Source: Streptomyces phaeofaciens
GTDB taxonomy: Bacteria > Actinomycetota > Actinomycetes > Streptomycetales > Streptomycetaceae
Assembly (NCBI RefSeq): GCF_014648915.1
Contig: NZ_BMSA01000005.1
Span: 248,001-312,000, forward strand
DNA length: 64,000 nt
Direction of reading: 5' to 3'
Part shown: piece after piece, positions 1 through 8,013 of the stretch
How positions within the stretch are numbered: the first letter of the stretch is position 1
Layout: each line of letters opens with the position of its first letter
The notes under the pieces: generated by a model
Databases searched by the model: none
Seen by the model: only the letters and a program-made list of their open reading frames with translations
Told to the model about the DNA's origin: nothing
Translations under genes and position numbers: made by a program

Positions 1-341
1 TCGCCCTGCTTGAGGAACCGGACGACGTGACCCTTCTTGGTGTCGTAGTCGTGCGGGTCGATCTTCGGCCGGAGCTTCATCTCCTTGATGACCGTGTGCG
101 CCTGGTTCTTGCGCGCTTCACGGGCCTTCATGGCCGACTCGTACTTGAACTTCCCGTAGTCCATGAGCTTGCAGACCGGCGGGCGGGCGTTCGCCGCGAC
201 CTCGACCAGGTCCAGGTCGTACTCCTGCGCAAGCTCCAGTGCCTTGGCCAGGGGAACGATGCCCACCTGCTCGCCACTGGGACCGACAAGTCGCACCTCG
301 GGAACGCGAATCCGGTCGTTGATGCGGGGCTCGGCGCTGAT
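1..341 (-). CDS. infC: Translation initiation factor IF-3 (5' part; runs off the window)
   Basis: This is the N-terminal portion of IF-3, which binds the 30S subunit, prevents premature 50S joining and checks the initiation codon. The visible 113 residues contain the IF-3 signatures ([18 protein letters not shown] near the N-terminus, then [15 protein letters not shown]). The C-terminal domain lies left of the window. No ATG/GTG/TTG fits the conserved N-terminus. A GGAGG (346-350) sits four bases before an ATC codon at 339-341 that directly precedes Ser-Ala-Glu-Pro-Arg, so the start is most likely AUC. Rare AUU/AUC starts are a known autoregulatory trait of infC, because IF-3 discriminates against its own start codon. 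The usual downstream partners rpmI and rplT would lie outside. A leader with a terminator hairpin precedes the gene. Confidence 0.95.
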   Translation of the reverse strand, partial: MSAEPRINDRIRVPEVRLVGPSGEQVGIVPLAKALELAQEYDLDLVEVAANARPPVCKLMDYGKFKYESAMKAREARKNQAHTVIKEMKLRPKIDPHDYDTKKGHVVRFLKQG

Positions 342-427
342 GGATCCTCCTCGGTAGCACCACGCGGCGGTCTGGCGGACGGCCGCGTAACGTCTGTTGT
401 TAGATTCCTATAACCACGCCGAAGCAC

Positions 428-458
428 AAAAAATGCCCCGAACGATCACATGCGGGGC
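428..458 (-). terminator. Intrinsic terminator in the infC leader (attenuator)
   Basis: On the minus strand, GCCCCG (458-453) pairs with CGGGGC (440-435) around a 12-base loop and is followed by A and six T residues (433-428). It lies about 90 bases upstream of the infC start and points toward infC. No minus-strand gene ends between it and the divergent DUF1844 gene. It is therefore better read as a leader attenuator than as the terminator of another gene. U-tract terminators of this quality are uncommon in Streptomyces. Confidence 0.6.
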
Positions 459-537
459 TCCAAGCACTACCGGAGCACCGTCGCGAGGATCGCGGGGCGC
501 ACTACCGGGCGACTCCATCGTCCGTACGGAACGATGG
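454..537 (-). promoter_or_regulatory. infC leader: antiterminator and upstream hairpin
   Basis: GGTGCTCC (minus strand, 479-472) can pair in 7 of 8 positions with GGAGCCCC (461-454). That segment overlaps the 5' arm of the terminator (458-453), so the two structures exclude each other. Further upstream a strong hairpin is formed by CCATCGT (515-521) and ACGATGG (531-537) around the self-complementary CCGTACGG. The infC promoter should lie between about 540 and 700; I could not place it. The stretch 342-733 holds no convincing gene, only this leader and the divergent promoters. Confidence 0.45.
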
Positions 538-733
538 TGGTCGCCTGACCGGGTGACCCGCCGCCCTGGGGGTGGTCGGGTGGGAGTTCGGAGCCTCCAC
601 TTGTGGGCCGGGCCCGCCTGCTGAGTGGCACGCGTGTCCGACCGGTCGTTACACGAGATTAGCAGCCCCCGCCAGGAACGGCCAATCGAGGCCGACTGGG
701 GGCCCGGAACGGCCTGCGCCTATCGTGTCCTGC

Positions 734-1102
734 ATGAGTGACACCTCCCCCGCCGGCTCCGGCGGCTCCCCCGACTTCGCCGAGATGACCCGCGACATCG
801 CCGAGGTCCCCGCGGTCGAGGTGATCGTGACGGTCGCCGTCAACCTGATGAGCGCCGCCGCCGTGAAGCTCGGCCTGACGGAGGAGGGCGACAAGTACAA
901 GGACCTGGACGAGGCCCGCAAGCTGGTCACCGCGCTCGCCGGACTGCTGGACGCGAGCACGACCGAGATCAGCTCCTTCCACGCGGCGCCGCTGCGCGAC
1001 GGCCTGAAGTCGCTCCAGCTGGCGTTCCGCGAGGCGTCGCTCGTCCCGGACGAGCCGGGCCAGGGGCCGGGCGAGAAGTACACCGGCCCGGTCTACGGCT
1101 AG
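734..1102 (+). CDS. DUF1844 family protein
   Basis: A 122-residue acidic cytosolic protein of the DUF1844 type. The core (VEVIVTVAVNLMSAAAVKLGL ... DLDEARKLVTALAGLL) matches the conserved pattern of this actinobacterial family, whose function is unknown. It has no signal peptide or membrane segment; the hydrophobic stretch is an amphipathic helix. The start at 734 was chosen over the longer open frame from 572 because the family begins just before the conserved helix and the extra residues resemble translated leader DNA. The gene is divergent from infC, a neighbourhood that recurs in streptomycetes, and may share regulatory DNA with it. Only 4 bases separate its stop from the convergent SseB-type gene. 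Confidence 0.8.
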   Translation: MSDTSPAGSGGSPDFAEMTRDIAEVPAVEVIVTVAVNLMSAAAVKLGLTEEGDKYKDLDEARKLVTALAGLLDASTTEISSFHAAPLRDGLKSLQLAFREASLVPDEPGQGPGEKYTGPVYG

Positions 1103-1106
1103 CCGT

Positions 1107-1838
1107 TCACCTTCGTACGTACAGGGGCTCGCCCGGAGGCGTCGTCCCGGCCGGCAGCAGTGCCAGGTCGAGGCCGCGCACCAGGCGGGCCCTCAGTGTC
1201 TCGTCGGCGGCGAGGCGCCGGGCCACGGTCCGGGCGGCCTCGGCGGGGTCGGCGGCCGGGTCGAGGACGAGCGCCAGGGTGCCGTCGGCCTGCCCCGGCC
1301 CGAGGTGGGCCCTGACCACGGCGGACTCGTCGGCCACCGCGGCCCGTACCGCCTCCCGCACCGCCGGGTCGGCGAGCGGATCCACCGTCGTACGGCCCTC
1401 GGCGAGCGCGAGCAGCGCCGGCCCCGTCAGTTCGAAGGCCACCGGCCCGGCCAGGTCGAGGACGACCGTGTCCGCCTTCTCGTGCGCGGCCGCCTGGAGC
1501 GCCTGGTGCAGGGGCACGGCGACGGGGCGCGCCGCCGGGTCCCAGCGGGCGAGGGAGTCGGTGGAGGTGAAGGCCGGCAGCGCGGTGCGGGTGCCCGCCT
1601 TCAGGGTGGGGACGGCCATGTCACTGGTCTTCTCGCGGCGCAGGCCGTTCTCGTCCTCCTCGACCTCGCCGAGGACGGCCACCACCGGGACCAGGAGCCG
1701 GGCGCCCTCGAGCGCCTCCAGTACGGGTCCCACGGCGGTGCGGTCCTCGGCCCAGGCGGCGAGCGCGGCACTCAGCCGGGGATCGGCGGAGCCGTCGTCG
1801 TCGGAGAAGCCGGGGTCGGGAATGTTCTTGTTCGCCAC
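1107..1838 (-). CDS. SseB-family protein
   Basis: A 243-residue protein resembling the actinobacterial SseB-domain proteins. It has an N-terminal region (LAAWAEDRTAVGPVLEALEG ... RLLVPVVAVLGE) and a central segment ending in PAFTSTDSLARWDP, the typical SseB-like core, followed by an Ala-rich C-terminal half. It is cytosolic with no catalytic motif visible, and its biological role is unknown. I start it at the GTG at 1838 (VANKNIPDPGF), which has a GGGGA just upstream. A longer frame to 1910 exists but adds a non-conserved-looking leader. It converges with the DUF1844 gene and diverges from the beta-lactamase-fold gene at 1989. The intergenic 1839-1988 should hold both promoters. Confidence 0.7.
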   Translation of the reverse strand: MANKNIPDPGFSDDDGSADPRLSAALAAWAEDRTAVGPVLEALEGARLLVPVVAVLGEVEEDENGLRREKTSDMAVPTLKAGTRTALPAFTSTDSLARWDPAARPVAVPLHQALQAAAHEKADTVVLDLAGPVAFELTGPALLALAEGRTTVDPLADPAVREAVRAAVADESAVVRAHLGPGQADGTLALVLDPAADPAEAARTVARRLAADETLRARLVRGLDLALLPAGTTPPGEPLYVRR

Positions 1839-1988
1839 GATCCCCGACCCTATCGGGGGGATGCTGCTGGGCTTGTGCGGGGCCGGAAACACGGCGGTGA
1901 CCACTTTCACAGGATTCTCAGACTTCGCTGACGCGGCTCTAACGTCCGTCTAACGGCCCGCACAGTCACCGCCCCCACCATCGCGGGC

Positions 1989-3002
1989 ATGGAGTCTCCC
2001 AGAGCCCGTCGAGGCCGCCGCGCCCGTTCGTCCCGGCGCCGTCCGCTCCTGCACACCGCGCTCGCCGCCGTCGCCGTCCTCGGCGTCACGGCGGGCGGAA
2101 CCGTCTATGTGAAGGCACAGGCGCACTCCGGCGGGGAGGCCGTATCGTCGGCCTCCGCGGCGCCCTCGGTGTCCGCGTCGGAGTCGGCGGACGGAGAGGT
2201 GTCGGTGGACGGCGTGGCGGTGCCCGAGGTGGATCACGACGTACTGCTGGCCGAGGCGATGGCATCGGTGACCGTGCCCGGTGACGCGGACGTGTCCGTG
2301 GCCGTGCTCGGCACGGACTCCGGGGACACCGCCCTGTACGGCGACACCGCCTTCGACACCGCGAGCATCGTGAAGGTCGACATCCTGGCGGCCCTGCTGC
2401 TCCAGGCGCAGGACGCGGGCCGGCAGCTCACCTCGGCCGAGAGGACGTACGCCACCGCGATGATCGAGAACAGCGACAACGACTCGGCGTCGGCGCTGTG
2501 GCGGTCCATCGGCAGGGCTGAGGGGCTGGACGCGGCGAACGAACGGTTCGGGCTGACGGCCACCGAGGGCGGCGACGACATGCTCTGGGGGCTGACCCAG
2601 ACCACGGCGGCCGACCAGCTCACGCTGCTCCGGCAGGTCTTCGGGACGGACTCGGAGCTGAGCGAGGCCTCCCGGTCCTACGTCCAGGGGCTGATGGGGC
2701 GGATAGCCGCCGGGCAGCGATGGGGCGTCTCGGCCGCCGCCGACGGCACCGCGTGGGAGCTGAAGAACGGCTGGCTGGCCCGGAGCGCGACCGGACTGTG
2801 GGACGTCAACAGCATCGGGCGGGTGACCTCGGACGGCCACGACTACCTGGTGGCCGTGCTCTCGAACGGCAGCACCACCCAGGCGGACGGCATCACGCTG
2901 GTGGAGGCGGCGGCGCGGGCGGCGGTGGCGGCACTCACCACCGACGACGGCGCGTCGGCGACCCCGGCGTCGGGCACCTCGGCCGACCCGGTCGGCAAGT
3001 AG
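1989..3002 (+). CDS. Secreted beta-lactamase-fold serine hydrolase
   Basis: A 337-residue protein with an Arg-rich N-terminus and one hydrophobic segment (about 22-42), so it is exported or membrane-anchored. A Ser/Ala-rich linker follows, then a penicillin-recognising fold. The S-x-x-K is S126-I-V-K129, S-D-N is at 162-164, and K-N-G at 259-261 replaces K-T/S-G. The distance from SxxK to SDN (36 residues) is much shorter than in classical class A beta-lactamases (about 60), and the region that would carry Glu166 is not recognisable. It could be a minor beta-lactamase, a DD-peptidase-like enzyme or a non-hydrolytic penicillin-binding homologue; I cannot decide between these. It stands alone and converges with the mycosin gene. 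Confidence 0.7.
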   Translation: MESPRARRGRRARSSRRRPLLHTALAAVAVLGVTAGGTVYVKAQAHSGGEAVSSASAAPSVSASESADGEVSVDGVAVPEVDHDVLLAEAMASVTVPGDADVSVAVLGTDSGDTALYGDTAFDTASIVKVDILAALLLQAQDAGRQLTSAERTYATAMIENSDNDSASALWRSIGRAEGLDAANERFGLTATEGGDDMLWGLTQTTAADQLTLLRQVFGTDSELSEASRSYVQGLMGRIAAGQRWGVSAAADGTAWELKNGWLARSATGLWDVNSIGRVTSDGHDYLVAVLSNGSTTQADGITLVEAAARAAVAALTTDDGASATPASGTSADPVGK

Positions 3003-3038
3003 GGCGTGCGGGTCGGCACGTAGGGGCGCGCCGGCCGG

Positions 3039-4220
3039 CTAGAAGGCGTCGTACCGCTCGCGGCGGCCGCGCCACAGGACGACCGCCGCGACCAGGAGCA
3101 CCACTCCGGCGGCGCCCGCCAGGGGCGCGGCCCAGCCGGCCGTGTCCTCGTCGGAGGGGGCGGGGTCGGGCCCGGTACCGAAGTACTCCTTGCCGGGGGA
3201 CACGGTCTTCAGGCCCTGCGGCTTCAGGTCGTCGGCGGCCCTGATCGCGGCCGCGGGGTCGATGAAGCCGAAGCCCCGGGAGTCGTCGCGGCCGCCCTCG
3301 GGGGCGTTGCGGGCCGTGTCCTCCAGGAGCTTCTTGATCTGCGCCGCGGTCAGTCCCGGGTGGGCGGCCTTGACGAGGGCCACCGCCCCCGAGACGAACG
3401 CCGAGGCCGCGCTCGTCCCCCACCCCTGGTAGTACTTGTGGTCCGGGTCCGCGATGACGACGTCGACGCCGGGGGCGCTGACCGTGGCGTACCAGCGGCG
3501 GGTGGAGAAAGAGGCGCGGGTGCCGTAGCGGTCGACGGCGGTCGCGGCGATGACGCCCGGGTAGGCGGCCGGGTAGGAGATGTGGTCGCCCTTCTCGCCG
3601 CCGTTCCCGGCGGAGGCGACGACGACCGCCCCCTTCTTCAGGGCGTACTGCACGGCCTCGTCCTCCGCCGGCTCCGGGTGGGCGGAGGCGGAGTCGTCGC
3701 CGAGCGAGAGGTTGATGACGTCGGCGCCGTGGTCGGCGGCCCAGCGGATGCCCTCGGCGAGGGCGTTGCCCCGGGTGTTGCGGGCCTTGGCGCGCTGTGG
3801 GTCGCCGTCCTCCAGGATTACGCGGACGGGGAGGATCTTGGCCTCCGGGGCTATGCCCATGACACCGTCGCCGTCGGCGTAGCCGTGTCCGTGCCCGGCG
3901 ACGATGCTGGCCATGGCCGTCCCGTGCCGGGCCCAGGACCGGTCGCCCTCCTTCGCGCCGAAACCGACCATGTCCTTGCCCGTGAGGACGTTGCCGGCCA
4001 GGTCGGGATGGTCGGCCTCGACACCGGTGTCCAGGACGGCGACGGTGATGCCCTTGCCCTTGGTCGTCTGCCAGGCCTCCTGGGTGTGCAGGGCGTCGAG
4101 GGCCCACTGCTGGCCGCGTATCCCGTCGGCGTGGGCGGGGGCGGCGGGCAGCAGCGCGACGGAGCCGGCGAGGAGACAGCAGAGGATCCCGGCCCTGCGG
4201 GTGCGGGTGCGACGGCTCAT
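3039..4220 (-). CDS. Subtilisin-like (S8) serine protease, mycosin type
   Basis: A 393-residue precursor with an Arg-rich N-terminus, a signal sequence (about 10-31, ending AHA-D), an S8 domain, and a C-terminal membrane helix (about 365-385) followed by a basic tail (WRGRRERYDAF). The catalytic triad is visible: D64 in AVLDTGV, H99 in RHGTAMAS and S270 in GTSAAS. N206 supplies the oxyanion hole. This layout, an extracellular protease tethered by a C-terminal helix, is that of MycP mycosins, the membrane-anchored proteases of type VII secretion. No ESX core gene (eccB-E, esxAB) is present in the window. The ATG at 4218-4220 overlaps the stop of the upstream Pro-rich membrane protein gene (ATGA), so the two are translationally coupled and probably work together. 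Confidence 0.9.
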   Translation of the reverse strand: MSRRTRTRRAGILCCLLAGSVALLPAAPAHADGIRGQQWALDALHTQEAWQTTKGKGITVAVLDTGVEADHPDLAGNVLTGKDMVGFGAKEGDRSWARHGTAMASIVAGHGHGYADGDGVMGIAPEAKILPVRVILEDGDPQRAKARNTRGNALAEGIRWAADHGADVINLSLGDDSASAHPEPAEDEAVQYALKKGAVVVASAGNGGEKGDHISYPAAYPGVIAATAVDRYGTRASFSTRRWYATVSAPGVDVVIADPDHKYYQGWGTSAASAFVSGAVALVKAAHPGLTAAQIKKLLEDTARNAPEGGRDDSRGFGFIDPAAAIRAADDLKPQGLKTVSPGKEYFGTGPDPAPSDEDTAGWAAPLAGAAGVVLLVAAVVLWRGRRERYDAF

Positions 4221-6520
4221 GAAGGCTGCTCCGAGGGCGGCGTGACGGCGGTCCTGCGCAGGCTGCGCTCGATGCGGTCGGCGAGGCCCTGCGCCTCGTG
4301 GCCGAGACCGGCCTGGGCGGGCGCCGAGGTGGCGCCGGACGCGGTGGCCTCCGGCGCGGGCTGGGGGGTGTCGACGGTACGGCCGTCGGCCCAGCCGGAG
4401 ACCGCGTAGACGACGACCGGGGCGTCCGTGAGCACGGAGATCGTCCAGGAGGCGCGCTGTCCGTCGCGGAAGCCGGCCGCGGCGGTGCCCTGCACGGCGT
4501 ACGGGCGGGGCATCAGGTCGGTGCGCTTGACGAGGCCCTCCTTCGCGAACCGGGTGTCCAGCGCGCGCATCGCGGTGGCGTCGGCGGTGGTGAAGAGCAG
4601 GCCGACGGTGGTGACGTAGCTCTGGGTGGCGTCGGTGTAGGTGGCGCGCAGGAGCCGCTGGCAGCCGACCGGGGCCAGCGCCTTGAGCAGCAGCGGGTCG
4701 AAGGCGCCGGCGCAGCCGCTGTCCGGGGCGACGGCGATCCGCGTCCAGGTGCGGTCGGCTCCGCCGGGGCCGGCGCCCTGGCCGTCCACGGTGGGCGGGA
4801 AGAGCCGGTCGACGGACACGTTGTGCCACAGGCCGCCGGCGGTGGTGTAGCTGGTCCGCTCCGCGGCGTCCGCGGTGTCGCCGACGAGCCAGCTCCCGGT
4901 GACGGCACCGCCGATCAGCCCGAGTCCCAGCACGACACAGGCGGCCGCCACGGCGACCCGGCCCCGCCGTCCGCCGATCCTGCCCGGTTCCCCGAACCCT
5001 TCCGGCTCCGCGAACGACACCACCGGCCGGGTGGCCCCGCCGGTACCGTTCGGCGCCATCGGCGCGCTCCACGAGAGCGCCGGGTCGGGAGCGAGACCGC
5101 CGCCCGCCGGGGCGGACGGCGCCTCCGCGGGCGCGGCCACGGGCCGCGGCGGCACCTGCGGCACGGGCGGCGGCACGACGAAGTCGGGGTGCGGGAGCGA
5201 GGAGGTGGGACTCCAGGCCGGCCGGGAGTCGAGGTCCGGGTTCGGGTTCGGGTTCGGGATCGGGTTCGGGTTCGGGTTCGGGGAGGTACGAGGGGCGTTG
5301 GCGTTGCCGGAGACGGGTCGTTGGCCTGGGAAAGCGTCGTTGCCGGAGACGGGTCGCTGGTCCAGGAAACCGTCGTTGCCGGAGACGGGTCGCTGACCCG
5401 GGAAGACGTCGTTGCCGGAGACGGGTCGCCGGCCCCGGAAGGCGTCGTTGCCGGTGCCGGGACGACGGCTCGGGGCCGCGCCGCTCTCGGAAGCGGGAGG
5501 CCGGTCGGAGGGGGCGCTGCTGCCGGGGGCGGAGCGCCGGTCTGAAGCAGCGTCGTGACCGGGGGCGGGACGCCCGCCCGAGGGGCCGTTGCTGCCGGGG
5601 GCCGGACGTCGGTCCGAGGCGGCGTCGTGGCCGGGACGGTGGCCGGGAGTCGTGGTGTCGCCGGGTGTGGGACGGGCGTCCGGAGTGGCGCCCGGGGCGG
5701 GGCGGCGGCCGGGAGCGGTGTCGTCGGGGGACGCCGGGCGGCGGCCCGAGGATGTGGGAGCGGTGCCGCTGTCGGTCGCTCGTACCGGCTGCGGGGTGGG
5801 GACCCAGCCGCGGGGCAGGGGGGTCCAGGCGCTGTCGGGCGCCTGAGGAAGGTCGGGGGCGTCGGGCCGCTCGGTGGCACGCGGGGCCGCCGTGTCGGCG
5901 GCGTCCGTTCGGTGCGGGGCGCCGGGGCCGTCGGCGGTGGGGCGCGGGGCGTTCCGGCCGGGGCGGCGGAAGTCGTGCAGGCCCGCGCGGGCGGGGCGGG
6001 GGGTCGCCGGGCCCTGCGTGGCGTCCAGGCGGGCGGGGCGCGTGACACCCGGGCCCCGGGAGGCGTCCGGGCGGGACGGCCAGGGTTCGGTCGGCGCGGG
6101 TGTGCGGGGTTCGTCGCCCGGGGCGGGGTGGGCCGGCGGCGGCGGGGCGTCGGGGAAGCGGGCCGACGCGGGCGGTGGGGGCGGGGTGGTCATGGCGTCC
6201 GTGTGCTGGGGGGAGGACGGCGCCCGCAGGTTCGGGGACCTGGGCGCGGTCCGGGGGGCGGGAGGCATCGCGTCGGTGGCGGGGCCCGGCCGCGCCGGGG
6301 CCCGTGACCCGTCCGCGCCGCGGACGCCGAACGCCGACCAGGCCGCTCCCTCGCCGGAAGCTCCGGCGGCGCCCCCGGCCGTCTCCCGCTGTCCGCCCTC
6401 GTCGCGCGCCGGTCCGTCCGCGGCGCCGTCCGGGGCGGCGGGCACCGTCGGCGGCTGGGCGGGGGGAGGCGGGACGTCGGGGCGTGGGGGGATGGAGGCG
6501 CGGCGTGCTTCCGTGCTCAA
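4217..6520 (-). CDS. Pro-rich single-pass membrane protein with tandem repeats
   Basis: About 767 residues. The first 500 or so are disordered, extremely rich in Pro, Ala and Arg, and include two repeat arrays: a (Pro-Asn)n tract and a 12-residue unit R-P-V-S-G-N-D-A-F-P-G-Q in four near copies. One transmembrane helix follows (about 525-550, with the core AAACVVLGLGLIGG). The C-terminal domain of about 220 residues is probably extracellular, with two Cys (in SGCAGAF and VGCQRLL) that could form a disulfide. I do not recognise the C-terminal domain. The start is uncertain: a TTG at 6518-6520 follows a GGGGGG tract, and a longer frame reaches 6697. It is coupled to the downstream mycosin-like protease, so it may be its substrate, partner or anchor. 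Confidence 0.75.
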   Translation of the reverse strand: MSTEARRASIPPRPDVPPPPAQPPTVPAAPDGAADGPARDEGGQRETAGGAAGASGEGAAWSAFGVRGADGSRAPARPGPATDAMPPAPRTAPRSPNLRAPSSPQHTDAMTTPPPPPASARFPDAPPPPAHPAPGDEPRTPAPTEPWPSRPDASRGPGVTRPARLDATQGPATPRPARAGLHDFRRPGRNAPRPTADGPGAPHRTDAADTAAPRATERPDAPDLPQAPDSAWTPLPRGWVPTPQPVRATDSGTAPTSSGRRPASPDDTAPGRRPAPGATPDARPTPGDTTTPGHRPGHDAASDRRPAPGSNGPSGGRPAPGHDAASDRRSAPGSSAPSDRPPASESGAAPSRRPGTGNDAFRGRRPVSGNDVFPGQRPVSGNDGFLDQRPVSGNDAFPGQRPVSGNANAPRTSPNPNPNPIPNPNPNPDLDSRPAWSPTSSLPHPDFVVPPPVPQVPPRPVAAPAEAPSAPAGGGLAPDPALSWSAPMAPNGTGGATRPVVSFAEPEGFGEPGRIGGRRGRVAVAAACVVLGLGLIGGAVTGSWLVGDTADAAERTSYTTAGGLWHNVSVDRLFPPTVDGQGAGPGGADRTWTRIAVAPDSGCAGAFDPLLLKALAPVGCQRLLRATYTDATQSYVTTVGLLFTTADATAMRALDTRFAKEGLVKRTDLMPRPYAVQGTAAAGFRDGQRASWTISVLTDAPVVVYAVSGWADGRTVDTPQPAPEATASGATSAPAQAGLGHEAQGLADRIERSLRRTAVTPPSEQPS
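5238..5283 (-). repeat. 6-bp microsatellite encoding Pro-Asn repeats
   Basis: The plus strand shows GGGTTC repeated about seven times with one GGGATC variant. On the coding (minus) strand it reads Pro-Asn/Pro-Ile dipeptides inside the disordered part of the membrane protein. Hexamer slippage keeps the frame, so copy number may vary between strains. Confidence 0.85.
5303..5446 (-). repeat. Four tandem 36-bp repeats within the membrane protein gene
   Basis: Four consecutive 36-bp units each begin GTTGCCGGAGACGGGTCG on the plus strand (at 5303, 5339, 5375 and 5411), and a degenerate fifth follows. In the coding frame each unit gives a 12-residue peptide of the form R-P-V-S-G-N-D-x-F-x-x-Q. The unit length is a multiple of three, so expansion or loss would not break the frame. 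Confidence 0.9.
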
Positions 6521-6802
6521 TGCACCCCCCGTTTCCTCGTGCCCGGGCCGTCGTTGTCGTACGCGGGCCGACGTGCGTGTGCCCGGCGGCCCGGTGCGGA
6601 CGTCGTGGTCCGTTCTGGGCACGCATACCCGCACGGGCGGACCGGCATCCCGGGCGCGGCTTCCCGGCCGGAGCCGTCCTCCGTGCGTGCGCGTCACTCT
6701 ACGGCTTGTTCCGGCGCGGACGGGAACCAGTCCCGCGCCCCCGGGGCATCTGCCCGGATCGTCCCCCTACCCTGCGGTAATCCAGTCTGGCAGGCTTCGT
6801 TC

Positions 6803-8005
6803 ATGACTGCGCGCGCCGCCGACCGGGCCCGGTACGACCGGGCCACCGAGCATCTCGACGCCCCTCTCGCGATCGTCGATCTGGAGGCTTTCGACGCCAA
6901 CGCCGTCGATCTCGTCCGCCGGGCCGGCGGCAAGCCGATCCGGGTGGCGAGCAAGTCCGTGCGCTGCCGGACCCTGCTGGAGCGCGTCCTCGCCAAGGAC
7001 GGTTTCGCGGGGATCATGTCCTTCACGCTCGCCGAATCCCTCTGGCTCGCGCGGTCCGGGTTCGACGACATCCTGCTCGCCTACCCTTCGGCGGACCGTT
7101 CCGGCTTCGCCGAGCTGGCCTCGGACCCCAAGCTGGCCGGTGCCGTCACCGTGATGGTGGACGACGTCAAGCAGCTCGACCTGATCGACGCCGCGCGCGG
7201 GGGCGGCACCGAGGTGGTGCGGGTCTGCCTGGAGCTGGACACCGCGCTGAGGCTGCTCGGCGGCCGGGTACGGGTCGGCGCGCTGCGTTCCCCCCTGCAC
7301 TCCCCGTCCCAAGTGGCCGACCTGGCACGTGCGGTGACCCGCCGTCAGGGTTTCAAGGTCGTGGGGATCATGGCGTACGAGGGGCACATCGCGGGTGTCG
7401 GCGACTCCCTCGTGGGCCGGCCGCTGCGCTCCCGTGCCATCCGGCTGATGCAGGCCACCGCCCGCCGTGAGCTGGCGGAGCGGCGGGCCGCGGTGGTGCG
7501 CGCGGTGCGGGCCGTCGTACCGGACCTGGAGTACGTCAACGGCGGCGGCACCGGCAGTGTGGAGAGCACGGCCGCCGAGGACTCGGTCACCGAGATCGCG
7601 GCCGGGTCCGGTCTGTACGTGCCGCGGCTGTTCGACAACTACACGTCGTTCAGCGGGCGTCCGGCCGCGCTGTTCGCCCAGCCCGTCGTCCGGCGGCCGG
7701 GGGTCGGGGTCGTGACCGTGCTGGGCGGCGGCTACCCCGCCTCCGGTGCCGCCGGGCCCGACCGGCTTCCGGTGCCGTATCTGCCCGAGGGGCTGCGCTA
7801 CGACCCCCAGGAGGGCCCCGGCGAGGTGCAGACCCCGCTGCTCGGCTCCCCCGCCGACGATCTGCTGATCGGCGACAAGGTGTGGTTCCGGCACGCGAAG
7901 GCCGGTGAGCTGTGCGAGCGGTTCGAGATGCTGCACCTCGTCGAGGGGGACACGGTGACCGCGACCGTCCCGACGTACCGGGGCGAGGGCCACACGTTCC
8001 TCTAG
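6803..8005 (+). CDS. PLP-dependent fold-type III enzyme (D-threonine aldolase / D-serine dehydratase-like)
   Basis: A 400-residue cytosolic protein with an alanine-racemase-like barrel. K51 in RVASKSVRC is the likely Schiff-base lysine. The C-terminal domain contains H364 and C371 (HAKAGELC), matching the metal-site His and Cys of D-serine dehydratase-like proteins. Such enzymes act on D-amino or beta-hydroxy-amino acids. In actinomycete genomes this branch is labelled amino acid deaminase/aldolase without biochemical proof. The ATG at 6803 precedes the conserved N-terminus (APLAIVDLEAFDAN); the longer frame upstream is leader. It is divergent from the membrane protein gene and monocistronic, converging 8 bases from the SDR gene. 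The substrate is unknown. Confidence 0.8.
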   Translation: MTARAADRARYDRATEHLDAPLAIVDLEAFDANAVDLVRRAGGKPIRVASKSVRCRTLLERVLAKDGFAGIMSFTLAESLWLARSGFDDILLAYPSADRSGFAELASDPKLAGAVTVMVDDVKQLDLIDAARGGGTEVVRVCLELDTALRLLGGRVRVGALRSPLHSPSQVADLARAVTRRQGFKVVGIMAYEGHIAGVGDSLVGRPLRSRAIRLMQATARRELAERRAAVVRAVRAVVPDLEYVNGGGTGSVESTAAEDSVTEIAAGSGLYVPRLFDNYTSFSGRPAALFAQPVVRRPGVGVVTVLGGGYPASGAAGPDRLPVPYLPEGLRYDPQEGPGEVQTPLLGSPADDLLIGDKVWFRHAKAGELCERFEMLHLVEGDTVTATVPTYRGEGHTFL

Positions 8006-8013
8006 GCCGCCGC

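Noticed and set aside
636..648. GTCCGACCGGTCG, identical to part of the palindrome before tatA (44860-44872)
   Set aside because: A GC-rich 13-mer shared by two sites in 64 kb is expected by chance, and the copy at 636 lacks the second arm.
5238..5446. CRISPR-like repeats
   Set aside because: The units are contiguous without unique spacers and encode in-frame peptide repeats.
3039..6626. A 1195-codon open frame spanning the mycosin and the upstream gene
   Set aside because: The S8 protease has its own signal peptide and an ATGA start at 4220, and the upstream half translates to Arg/Pro-rich shadow protein. The true upstream gene is in another frame.
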